In this document: positions 31,793-39,036 of the stretch, one piece after another
Layout of the letters: the number at the start of each line of letters is the position of its first letter
How positions within the stretch are numbered: position 1 is the first letter of the stretch
Assembly (NCBI GenBank): GCA_002721365.1
Contig: PBKC01000069.1
Span: 1-40,076, forward strand
Source of the DNA: Rhodospirillaceae bacterium
Lineage (GTDB): Bacteria > Pseudomonadota > Alphaproteobacteria > GCA-2721365
Length of the DNA stretch: 40,076 bases
Direction: 5' to 3'
Notes under the pieces: generated by a model
Seen by the model: the letters and a program-made list of their open reading frames with translations, nothing else
Databases searched by the model: none
Told to the model about the DNA's origin: nothing
Translations under genes and position numbers: made by a program

Positions 31793-32848
31793 ATGGACGA
31801 CGGCCTAGTGGCAAAGCGCCCTTTTGCGGAGCGCCTGAGGGACATCTACACGGGCAGCATGCTGACGAACATGCTGCATATCGGTTACGAGACCGGCCTG
31901 TTCGAGGCGGCGGCGGAAGGACCGGCAACCTGCCAGGAGCTCGCCGAACGGACCAACCTTACCGAACGTTATGTCCGCGAGTGGCTGGGGGCGATGGTCA
32001 CGGCAGAGATCTTCGACTACCGGCCGGAAGCGGGGATCTTTTCCCTGCCGGAGGAACATGCCGCGTTCCTGACCGGCGGCTCGGCCCGCAACCTCGCTCC
32101 GGTCAGCCGCATTCTCAACCATTTCGGCAAGCATGTTCCCGGCGTGATCGAATCGTTCCGCCACGGCGGCGGCGTGCCCTATTCCGAATACTGGCCGGAG
32201 TTCACCTGTTTCTCCTCCGACGTCTGGCGCCGTATCTACGACAACCATCTGGTCGACGATTTTCTCGGCCGGGTCGAGGGGCTCCATGACCGCCTGAACG
32301 CCGGCGCCGATGTCCTCGATATCGGCAGCGGCGACGGCCATGCGATCAACGTCATGGCGCGGGCCTTCCCCAAGTCGCGGTTCGTCGGCTACGACCTCAG
32401 CGAGGCCGGGGTCGCGGCCGGCAATGCGGCAGCCGAGGAGGAAGGTCTCGCCAACGCCCGCTTCGAGATGATGGATGTCACGCGGCTGCCGACCGAGCCC
32501 AAATGGGACGTCATCACCGCCTTCGATTCGATCCACGATCAGTTCGAGCCCCAGCGCGTGCTCGACAACATCCGTGGTGCGCTGAAGGACGACGGCTATT
32601 TCCTGATGATCGACTTCAAGTTCCGCAGCGCGATCGAAGACAACATCGGCAACCCGTTCGCACCGATGCATTACGGGATCAGCATCCTGCACTGCATGAC
32701 GGTGTCGCTGGCCGGCGGTGGCGCCGGCCTCGGCACGGTTTGGGGAATCGACAAGGCGACGGAGATGGTGAAGGCGGCCGGGTTCAACCAGGTCGAGGTC
32801 CTCGACTCGCCCCGCCCGCAGAACTGCATCTACATCTGCTGCCCCTGA
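31793..32848 (+). CDS. SAM-dependent methyltransferase with N-terminal winged helix
   Basis: A 351-residue protein. The N-terminal region (about 1-100) is a helix-rich winged-helix-like dimerisation domain (LTERYVREWLGAMV), followed by a class I Rossmann methyltransferase fold with motif I VLDIGSGDGHAINVMA and ITAFDSIHDQFEPQ. The overall architecture resembles the mycobacterial Rv2258c-type family, annotated variously as methyltransferase or regulator. A GGGAGGTAG site precedes ATG 31793; an in-frame ATG at 31739 overlaps the cupin gene and is less likely. Substrate unknown. Confidence 0.85.
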   Translation: MDDGLVAKRPFAERLRDIYTGSMLTNMLHIGYETGLFEAAAEGPATCQELAERTNLTERYVREWLGAMVTAEIFDYRPEAGIFSLPEEHAAFLTGGSARNLAPVSRILNHFGKHVPGVIESFRHGGGVPYSEYWPEFTCFSSDVWRRIYDNHLVDDFLGRVEGLHDRLNAGADVLDIGSGDGHAINVMARAFPKSRFVGYDLSEAGVAAGNAAAEEEGLANARFEMMDVTRLPTEPKWDVITAFDSIHDQFEPQRVLDNIRGALKDDGYFLMIDFKFRSAIEDNIGNPFAPMHYGISILHCMTVSLAGGGAGLGTVWGIDKATEMVKAAGFNQVEVLDSPRPQNCIYICCP

Positions 32849-32883
32849 TCGATCCGGCTCTCCTGACGAGGCGCTGACGGACG

Positions 32884-33630
32884 ATGGACTGGACCGACCA
32901 GGCCATCGTCCTTTCGGTCAGGCCGCATGGGGAAAGCAGCCTGCTGGCGATGCTGCTGACCCGTGAGCACGGGCGCCATGCCGGGCTGGTCCGGGGTGGC
33001 GCATCGCGGCGCCAGCGCGGCATCTATCAGGTGGGAAATGAAGTGTCGGCCAACTGGCGGGCGCGGCTTGCCGACCATCTCGGGACTTTGACCTGTGAAC
33101 TGGTGCGGAGCCGGGCCGCGCGTCTGCTCGACGACCGCTTGCGCCTCGCCGGCCTTTCGGCCGCCTGCGCCGTCGTCGAGACGGTTCTGCCGGAACGCGA
33201 ATCCCACCCGGCGGTCCATGCCGGACTCACGGCCCTGCTGAATACTCTCGAAGGGTCCGACCTGTGGGGCGAAGCCTATGTCCGGTGGGAGATCGGCCTC
33301 CTGGCCGAGCTCGGCTTCGGCCTCGACCTCTCTGCCTGCGCCGCCACCGGCGCGGTCGAGGATCTCATTTATGTCTCGCCGCGCACCGGGCGGGCGGTTT
33401 CGGCGGAGGCCGGTGCCCCCTATAGCGAGAAGCTGCTGCCGCTACCCGCGTTCCTGAGGGGCGAAGGCGAGGGAGGCGCCGTGGCGATCCGCGACGGCCT
33501 CAAGCTGACCGGCTTCTTCCTGGCGCGCGCCATTCCGGCAGGCGAGCGGGGCCTGCCGGCGGCACGAGACCGCTTATGGGATGCATTCGCTCGCGAAGCC
33601 ACAAAATCTTGTGATAAAGAAGGCGCATGA
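32884..33630 (+). CDS. recO: DNA repair protein RecO
   Basis: A 248-residue recombination mediator of the RecFOR pathway that helps load RecA on gapped DNA. The N-terminal OB-fold (MDWTDQAIVLSVRPHGESS, HGRHAGLVRGG) is followed by a helical domain with SACAATGAVEDLIYVSPRTGRAVS. The zinc-finger cysteines of some RecO proteins are reduced to one here, as in other alphaproteobacteria. The stop overlaps parC (ATGA). Confidence 0.94.
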   Translation: MDWTDQAIVLSVRPHGESSLLAMLLTREHGRHAGLVRGGASRRQRGIYQVGNEVSANWRARLADHLGTLTCELVRSRAARLLDDRLRLAGLSAACAVVETVLPERESHPAVHAGLTALLNTLEGSDLWGEAYVRWEIGLLAELGFGLDLSACAATGAVEDLIYVSPRTGRAVSAEAGAPYSEKLLPLPAFLRGEGEGGAVAIRDGLKLTGFFLARAIPAGERGLPAARDRLWDAFAREATKSCDKEGA

Positions 33631-35861
33631 ACCAAGATACGCCCGCCGGAGACATTCGCCCGACCCCCTTCGCCGAAGCGCTGAGCGAGCGCTACCTCGC
33701 CTATGCGATGTCGACCATCGTGTCGCGGTCGCTGCCCGACGTCCGGGACGGCCTGAAGCCCGTCCATCGCCGTCTGCTCTTTGCGATGCGCCAGCTTCGC
33801 CTCGACCCGCGCTCGGGCTTCAAGAAGTGCGCGCGCGTCGTCGGTGACGTCATCGGCCGCTACCACCCCCACGGTGAGGCGGCAGTCTACGACGCTATGG
33901 TAAGGCTGGCCCAGGAGTTCGCGGTACGATACCCGCTGGTCGACGGTCAGGGGAATTTCGGCAATATCGACGGCGATAACGCGGCGGCGATGCGCTACAC
34001 GGAAGCGCGGCTGACCGAGGTGGCCGAAGCGCTTCTCGTCGGCATCGACGAGGATACCGTCGACTTCCGCCCCAATTACGACGGGGAGGAGGAGGAGCCG
34101 GTGGTGCTGCCGGCACGGTTTCCGAACCTCCTCGCCAACGGCTCGACCGGCATCGCCGTCGGCATGGCGACCAGCGTTCCGCCGCACAATGTCGGCGAGA
34201 TTTGCGGCGCGCTCCGCCACCTGATCAAGCACCCCGGCGCATCGATCGAGACTCTTGTCGGCTACATCAAGGGGCCTGACTTCCCCACCGGTGGCGTGCT
34301 GGTCGAGCCGCCGGAAAGCATCGTCCAGTCCTATTCCACCGGCCGCGGGGCATTCAGGCTCAGGGCGCGGTGGGAGGTCGAGAAGCTCAAGCACGGCCAG
34401 TGGGTGCTGGTCGTCACCGAGATTCCCTATCAGGTCCAGAAGTCGCGGATCGTGGAGCGGATCGCGGAGCTTCTGGCCGCGCGAAAGCTGCCTTGGCTCG
34501 CCGACCTTCGCGACGAGTCGACCGAAGACGTCCGGCTGGTGCTGGAACCCAAGAGCCGGACCGTCGAGCCGGAGGCGCTGATGGAAGCGCTGTTCCGGGT
34601 GAGCGACCTCGAGGTCCGCATCCCGCTCAACATGAACGTGGTCGATGCGCACACGGTGCCGGGGGTGATGAACCTCCGCCAGGTGCTGCAGGCCTTCCTC
34701 GACCATCGCCGCGAGGTTCTTTGCCGCCGGTCCCGCCACCGGCTGGAGACGATCGGCCGGCGGCTGGAGATCCTCGAAGGCTATCTCGTCGTCTATCTCA
34801 ATATCGACGAGGTGATCCGCATCGTTCGCGAGGAGGACCAGCCGAAGGCCGCCCTGATGGCGACCTTCGACCTGACCGAGGTTCAGGCCGAGGCGGTGCT
34901 CAACATGCGCCTCCGCAATCTTCGCAAGCTGGAGGAGATGGAGCTCAAGAGCGAGCACGGCCGGCTCAGCGAAGAACGCGACCAGCTCGAGGCCCTTCTC
35001 GGGGACGAGGATCTGCAATGGCGGACGATTTCGGACGAGGTCGCCGACATCGACAAGCGGTTCGGCGGCAACACCGCGCTCGGGCGCCGTCGGACTGCGC
35101 TGGGCGACGTTCCGGAAACGACGGAAGTACCTCTCGAAGCGATGGTGGAGCGGGAGCCGATCACCGTCGTCTGCTCGAAGATGGGATGGATCCGATCGAC
35201 CCGCGGGCATATCGAGAATGTGGGCGATCTCAAATACAAGGCGGGCGACGAAGGGCGTTTCCACCTTCATGCGCAGTCGACCGACAAGCTGCTGATCTTC
35301 GCCACGAACGGCCGTTTCTACACGGTGCCGTGCGACAGACTGCCGCGGGGCCGCGGTTTCGGGGAACCCCTGAGGCTGATGATCGACCTGGAGCAGGAAG
35401 CCGACATCATCGCGCTCCGCGTTCATCGCCCGGGCGGGCGCCTTCTGGTCGCGGCTAAGGATGGACGCGGGTTCTTCGTTTCGGAGGATGAGATCATTGC
35501 TCAGACCCGCGCGGGACGGCAGGTGCTGAACTTATCGTCTGGCGGGACGGCCGCGCTCTGTATCGAGGGGGAGGGCGATACGGTTGCCGTGGTGGGCGAC
35601 AATCACAAGCTGCTGCTGTTCCCCGCGGACGAACTGCCGACGATGGGCCGTGGACGCGGAGTCATCCTCCAGAAATTCAAGGATGGCGGCCTCGCCGACG
35701 CCAAGGTCATCAAACGTGAAGACGGTCTCACATGGCGTCGGGGGGAGGGCGTAAGGACCGTGACCGAACTCGACGCCTGGATCGGTCGTCGCGGCAATGC
35801 GGGACGTTTGGCACCGAGGGGCTTCCCGACCAGTAACCGGTTCGACGGCGGGCGTAACTGA
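33627..35861 (+). CDS. parC: DNA topoisomerase IV subunit A
   Basis: A 744-residue type IIA topoisomerase subunit that, with ParE, separates daughter chromosomes. The catalytic Tyr124 is in [10 protein letters not shown], preceded by Arg123. The quinolone-determining stretch reads [14 protein letters not shown]. coli positions Asp79, Ser80 and Glu84 are Glu, Ala and Asp here. A C-terminal beta-pinwheel domain (about 500-740) is present, without the GyrA-box, supporting ParC over GyrA. Starts with ATG within the recO stop. parE is not in this window. Confidence 0.93.
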   Translation: MNQDTPAGDIRPTPFAEALSERYLAYAMSTIVSRSLPDVRDGLKPVHRRLLFAMRQLRLDPRSGFKKCARVVGDVIGRYHPHGEAAVYDAMVRLAQEFAVRYPLVDGQGNFGNIDGDNAAAMRYTEARLTEVAEALLVGIDEDTVDFRPNYDGEEEEPVVLPARFPNLLANGSTGIAVGMATSVPPHNVGEICGALRHLIKHPGASIETLVGYIKGPDFPTGGVLVEPPESIVQSYSTGRGAFRLRARWEVEKLKHGQWVLVVTEIPYQVQKSRIVERIAELLAARKLPWLADLRDESTEDVRLVLEPKSRTVEPEALMEALFRVSDLEVRIPLNMNVVDAHTVPGVMNLRQVLQAFLDHRREVLCRRSRHRLETIGRRLEILEGYLVVYLNIDEVIRIVREEDQPKAALMATFDLTEVQAEAVLNMRLRNLRKLEEMELKSEHGRLSEERDQLEALLGDEDLQWRTISDEVADIDKRFGGNTALGRRRTALGDVPETTEVPLEAMVEREPITVVCSKMGWIRSTRGHIENVGDLKYKAGDEGRFHLHAQSTDKLLIFATNGRFYTVPCDRLPRGRGFGEPLRLMIDLEQEADIIALRVHRPGGRLLVAAKDGRGFFVSEDEIIAQTRAGRQVLNLSSGGTAALCIEGEGDTVAVVGDNHKLLLFPADELPTMGRGRGVILQKFKDGGLADAKVIKREDGLTWRRGEGVRTVTELDAWIGRRGNAGRLAPRGFPTSNRFDGGRN

Positions 35862-35874
35862 CGGTGCAGACGAA

Positions 35875-35904
35875 GACCGCCGGGCCGTTGCCGGCCCGGC
35901 GGTC
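35875..35904. terminator. Strong hairpin after parC
   Basis: A perfect 12-bp GC-rich stem (35875-35886 with 35893-35904) with a 6-base loop lies 13 bases after the parC stop and 36 bases beyond the stop of the convergent small gene. No T tract follows on either strand. It probably ends transcription in both directions or protects the mRNA ends. Confidence 0.6.
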
Positions 35905-35940
35905 CATTACGTCATCGTGTCGGAGCGAGCCGGTGAGTCG

Positions 35941-36240
35941 TCAGCCGATCCTGCCGTACGGACCCTGCGGGACACGTCCGAAGGACGGAACGTGGACGCT
36001 GCGGCCCTTTTCGCTCTGGGGTTCGGCGACGACGGCCTGCGGACGCCAATAGCCACGGTTGGTGCTGACCTGACGGCCACCCAACGCGGCCTCCTCAACG
36101 GTCTGAACCGACGCCCCCGAGTTGAAGGCGGGCTGACCCATATAGGCGTCGACGCGCTGCGGAGGCGAAGCCTGGGCACCCGCAATCATACCGGCCGACA
36201 AGACACCAGCGACCAGCGTCGCGATTACTGAATTTCGCAT
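35941..36240 (-). CDS. Small exported protein of unknown function
   Basis: A 99-residue protein with a clear signal peptide (residues 1-25, MRNSVIATLVAGVLSAGMIA, cleavage after AQA) and a strong GGAAGGGAG site seven bases before ATG 36240. The mature part is about 74 residues, rich in Gly, Pro, Arg and Ser, without cysteine or hydrophobic helices. It is convergent with parC. I do not recognise a family. The overlapping plus-strand frame lacks a comparable start region, so this minus-strand gene is preferred. Confidence 0.75.
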   Translation of the reverse strand: MRNSVIATLVAGVLSAGMIAGAQASPPQRVDAYMGQPAFNSGASVQTVEEAALGGRQVSTNRGYWRPQAVVAEPQSEKGRSVHVPSFGRVPQGPYGRIG

Positions 36241-36278
36241 GTTCGATCTCCCTTCCAGGATGTCGTTGTGTGCTCACT

Positions 36279-36290
36279 GGTTGATCAACC
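36279..36290. promoter_or_regulatory. Perfect 12-bp palindrome, candidate operator
   Basis: GGTTGATCAACC is identical on both strands. Its centre lies 28 bp from the centre of the next palindrome, and both contain TTGAT/ATCAA half-sites, suggesting a dimeric repressor (for example of the GntR type, common for TRAP operons). Which regulator binds is unknown. Confidence 0.45.
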
Positions 36291-36303
36291 TGCTCAGGAA
36301 GTA

Positions 36304-36321
36304 ATCAAACGATCGATTGAT
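36304..36321. promoter_or_regulatory. 18-bp near-palindrome, candidate operator
   Basis: ATCAAACGATCGATTGAT reads the same on both strands except for one mirrored pair (positions 6 and 13). It shares ATCAA/TTGAT with the palindrome at 36279-36290. It lies between the two divergent genes and could control either. Confidence 0.45.
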
Positions 36322-36333
36322 ATCCAGTCCTAA

Positions 36334-36356
36334 AGCCATGCGTTAAGTGCATGGCT
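36334..36356. repeat. 8-bp inverted repeat hairpin upstream of TRAP genes
   Basis: AGCCATGC (36334-36341) and GCATGGCT (36349-36356) are perfect inverted copies around a 7-base spacer. It may be a third regulator site or a short RNA hairpin; no T tract follows. Confidence 0.5.
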
Positions 36357-36549
36357 GTATTCTGATTGGCCATGCAACCTGCTCGAGGCGGCGGGTCGAT
36401 GATCGGCCGTATCCGCGGTTGCAACTGTCTTCCGCCGTGCCGCGCTGTTCGCGAACTGCCTGGAAAGTCACGGAATCGCTTGGTTTGTGCCCGGCGATGT
36501 CCTATACGAGTCCGGCTGTCCTAGAACGACAAGATGATGCGGGGGGAAA

Positions 36550-37092
36550 TTGCAGCAGTTGCGCGCTCTGGCTCGCGGCATTGACAGGTTGAACGATTGG
36601 GTGGGCCGCGCCGTCTCTTGGCTCACGTTGATCATGGTCCTGGTCACCGTCGTCATCGTCGTTCTGCGGTACGGTTTCAATGTCGGCTTCATCTGGATGC
36701 AGGAATCCGTGCGGTTCATGCACGCATTCGTCTTCCTGCTGTGCGCTGGCTATACGCTCCTGCATAACGGGCATGTCCGGGTGGATATTTTCTATTTGAA
36801 GATGTCCGAGCGTAGGAAGGCGATGGTCGACATCTTCGGTTCGATCTTCTTCCTGATCCCGGTCTGCTCGGCGATTCTCTTCTACTCCTGGGACTATGTC
36901 CTCAACTCGTGGGCCCAGCTCGAAGGATCGCTGGAAGAGCGCGGCCTTCATGCGGTCTACCTGCTGAAGACGACGATCTGGGCCTTCTCGGTGCTCATGA
37001 TCCTGCAAGCCGTCTCACGGGTCATCCACGGAACGGCGACGCTCACGGGCCGTGAACATCTGAACGACGAGGAAGAGGAGCCCGTCCTCTGA
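36550..37092 (+). CDS. TRAP transporter small permease (DctQ-type)
   Basis: A 180-residue four-TM membrane protein of the DctQ family (TM about 22-44, 52-74, 93-116, 139-160), with the charged loop SERRKAMVDIFGSIFF typical of these subunits. It pairs with the large permease immediately downstream, sharing one base (TGATG). TRAP systems import carboxylates using sodium or proton gradients and an extracytoplasmic binding protein. The start is TTG 36550 with GGGGGG just before it; TTG 36559 is also in frame. The C-terminus ends in an acidic run. Confidence 0.88.
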   Translation: MQQLRALARGIDRLNDWVGRAVSWLTLIMVLVTVVIVVLRYGFNVGFIWMQESVRFMHAFVFLLCAGYTLLHNGHVRVDIFYLKMSERRKAMVDIFGSIFFLIPVCSAILFYSWDYVLNSWAQLEGSLEERGLHAVYLLKTTIWAFSVLMILQAVSRVIHGTATLTGREHLNDEEEEPVL

Positions 37093-38480
37093 TGGCCGAA
37101 ACCCTCGACGTTCTCATGCTCGCCGCCCTGTGCGGCTTTTTGCTGCTGGGCTTCCCCGTCGCCTTCACCCTCTCCGGCGTCGCGCTCGCTTTCGCGTTGA
37201 TCGGAAGTTCCATGGGCGTGTTCGAGATGGCCTTCGTCGCCGCTCTGCCCAACCGCATTTACGGCATCATGACCAACGACCTGCTGATCGCGGTGCCGTT
37301 GTTCGTATTCATGGGCGTGATGCTGGAGCGCTCGAAGCTGGCGGAAGAACTGCTCGACACCATGGGGCTGGTGATGGGCAGAGTCCGTGGCGGCCTCGGT
37401 ATATCGGTGACGCTGGTGGGCGCCCTGCTCGCGGCGTCCACCGGGATCGTCGGCGCGACCGTCGTGACGATGGGGCTGCTCTCCCTGCCGACCATGCTCA
37501 AGCGCGGTTACGATCCGGCGATCGCATCCGGGTCGATCTGCGCCGCCGGCACGCTCGGCCAGATCATCCCGCCGTCCATCGTACTGATTCTGCTCGGTGA
37601 CCAGATTTCCGCCGCCTACCAGCAGGCGCAGCTCGCAGCCGGAAACTTTGCGCCCGAGCCGGTATCGGTCGCCGACCTGTTCGTCGGCGCATTGCTCCCC
37701 GGTCTTGCGCTGGTGGTGCTCTACATCACCTGGCAGATCATTTACGGCTCGCTCTATCCCAGCCGCATGCCGTCGATTCCGAGGGAAGAGCTGGACGCGA
37801 TAGCGGGGCGGGCGTTCTACGGCCGGGTGTTGAAAGCGCTGGTCCCGCCGTTGGTGCTGATCGTCGCCGTCCTGGGGTCGATCCTGGTGGGGCTCGCGAC
37901 GCCGACCGAGTCGGCCGGCGTCGGCGCCATTGGGGCGATGATCCTGGCGGCACTCCGCGGACAGCTGACGCGCGCCAACCTGACCGAGGTCATGCGTCAG
38001 ACCGCGCGGGTATCGTCGATGGTGTTCGTGATCCTGATCGGCGCGGCGATGTTCTCGCTGGTGTTCCGCGGATTCGGCGGTGACGACACCGTGCACGAGT
38101 TCTTCACCGGGCTGTCGGGCGGTGTGGTCACGGCGATCATCCTCACCATGGTGGTGATGTTCGTCCTGGGCTTCTTCCTGGACTTCCTGGAGATCATCTT
38201 CGTCGTGGTGCCGATCATCGGCCCGGCGATCCTCGCCCATGACATCAGCCCGGTGTGGTTCGCGATCATGATCGCGATCAACATCCAGACCTCGTTCCTG
38301 ACCCCGCCCTTCGGCTTCGCGCTGTTCTATCTGCGCGGCGTGGCGCCGCCCGAGGTGACGACGATGGCGATCTATCGGGGCATCGTGCCGTTCGTCGTCC
38401 TGCAGGTGGCGATGCTCGGCATCCTGGCGCTGTTCCCGGCGCTGGCCACCTGGCTGCCGGACCTCCTTTACGGCGGATAG
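37092..38480 (+). CDS. TRAP transporter large permease (DctM-type)
   Basis: A 462-residue polytopic membrane protein of the DctM family, somewhat longer than the common 425-residue form. Signatures include LLLGFPVAFTLSGVAL, AVPLFVFMGVMLERSK, AAGTLGQIIPPSIVLILLGD and the C-terminal FLDFLEIIFVVVPIIGP and FLTPPFGFALFYLRGVAPP, with sodium-site-like loops. It forms the transport channel with the upstream DctQ. The binding protein for this pair is probably the TakP-like protein on the opposite strand at the window edge. Acidic central residues 190-225 form an extra loop. Confidence 0.92.
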   Translation: MAETLDVLMLAALCGFLLLGFPVAFTLSGVALAFALIGSSMGVFEMAFVAALPNRIYGIMTNDLLIAVPLFVFMGVMLERSKLAEELLDTMGLVMGRVRGGLGISVTLVGALLAASTGIVGATVVTMGLLSLPTMLKRGYDPAIASGSICAAGTLGQIIPPSIVLILLGDQISAAYQQAQLAAGNFAPEPVSVADLFVGALLPGLALVVLYITWQIIYGSLYPSRMPSIPREELDAIAGRAFYGRVLKALVPPLVLIVAVLGSILVGLATPTESAGVGAIGAMILAALRGQLTRANLTEVMRQTARVSSMVFVILIGAAMFSLVFRGFGGDDTVHEFFTGLSGGVVTAIILTMVVMFVLGFFLDFLEIIFVVVPIIGPAILAHDISPVWFAIMIAINIQTSFLTPPFGFALFYLRGVAPPEVTTMAIYRGIVPFVVLQVAMLGILALFPALATWLPDLLYGG

Positions 38481-38525
38481 CGGGTCGGCCGGACCGCGAC
38501 GACGAACGCCCGGCGGCCCGTCGCC

Positions 38526-38975
38526 TCACCAGTCGAGGCCGAGTCTCCGGGCTTCGTCGCTGATGGAGATCGGGCGGCCGATATCGGGAACCGGGCGGCC
38601 GAGGATCTTCTCCGCGTCCTCCCGATTCCAGTCGTTGGGCACCAGCAGGACGCGGAGGTCGCCGGGGTCGACGATCCCCCAGTTGTCGAGGTCGTAGCAG
38701 CCCGACCCGCCGCAATAGGCCTGGAACACCACGACCGGCCGCCCGCGTCCATCCTCGGTGCAGACGCCGCCGATGAAGTCGATGGCGCTTTCGTAACGGA
38801 GGACCGTCTCCCGGTCATCCTGGCCGACGGTCACGACGGACTCGACGAACGCGCCGCCGTCGGTCCGCTTCTCGAAGGCGAATCGGACATCGGCGCCTCC
38901 ACAGGAGAAGCCTTCATCCGCGAACGCGGCGGCCGGTTCGAAGGCCAGAAGGCACAAAGCCGTCAACCGCCACAT
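38526..38975 (-). CDS. Small exported cysteine-containing protein of unknown function
   Basis: A 149-residue protein with a signal peptide (residues 1-19, MWRLTALCLLAFEPAAAFA, cleavage before DEGFSC). The mature chain has four cysteines (in GFSCGG, GGVCTED, AYCGGSGCYD) which could form two disulfides in the periplasm. No enzyme motif is recognised. ATG 38975 is chosen for the signal peptide; the frame is open further upstream. It lies downstream of the TRAP binding-protein gene on the same strand (61 bases), so the two may be cotranscribed. Confidence 0.7.
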   Translation of the reverse strand: MWRLTALCLLAFEPAAAFADEGFSCGGADVRFAFEKRTDGGAFVESVVTVGQDDRETVLRYESAIDFIGGVCTEDGRGRPVVVFQAYCGGSGCYDLDNWGIVDPGDLRVLLVPNDWNREDAEKILGRPVPDIGRPISISDEARRLGLDW

Positions 38976-39036
38976 CCTTGCCTCGCCTGAAAGGAAGCAG
39001 GCGCGGCCGAGCCGGCTGCGCCCGTTCACGCCGCGG

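Larger units (their letters stand above)
36241..36549. other. 309-bp intergenic region with palindromes (possible operators)
   Basis: This divergent spacer separates the small exported gene from the TRAP permease operon and is less GC-rich than its surroundings. It contains a perfect 12-bp palindrome GGTTGATCAACC (36279-36290), an 18-bp near-palindrome ATCAAACGATCGATTGAT (36304-36321) and an 8-bp stem hairpin AGCCATGC/GCATGGCT (36334-36356). I see no RNA gene and no convincing coding region. The right half (36357-36533) shows nothing recognisable except the purine-rich stretch GGGGGG just before the TTG start at 36550. Confidence 0.6.

Noticed and set aside
33420..35426. A 668-codon open frame antisense to parC
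   Set aside because: It mirrors the codon structure of parC, a certain gene, and its translation is Arg/His/Val-rich with no domain. Long antisense frames are expected at this GC content.
35797..36231. A plus-strand frame of 144 codons overlapping the small exported gene
   Set aside because: It starts inside parC and covers its terminator-like hairpin, while the opposite strand has a signal peptide and a strong ribosome binding site.
36957..38240. A 427-codon minus-strand frame antisense to the TRAP permeases
   Set aside because: His/Asp/Arg-rich, no start region and fully covered by DctQ/DctM.
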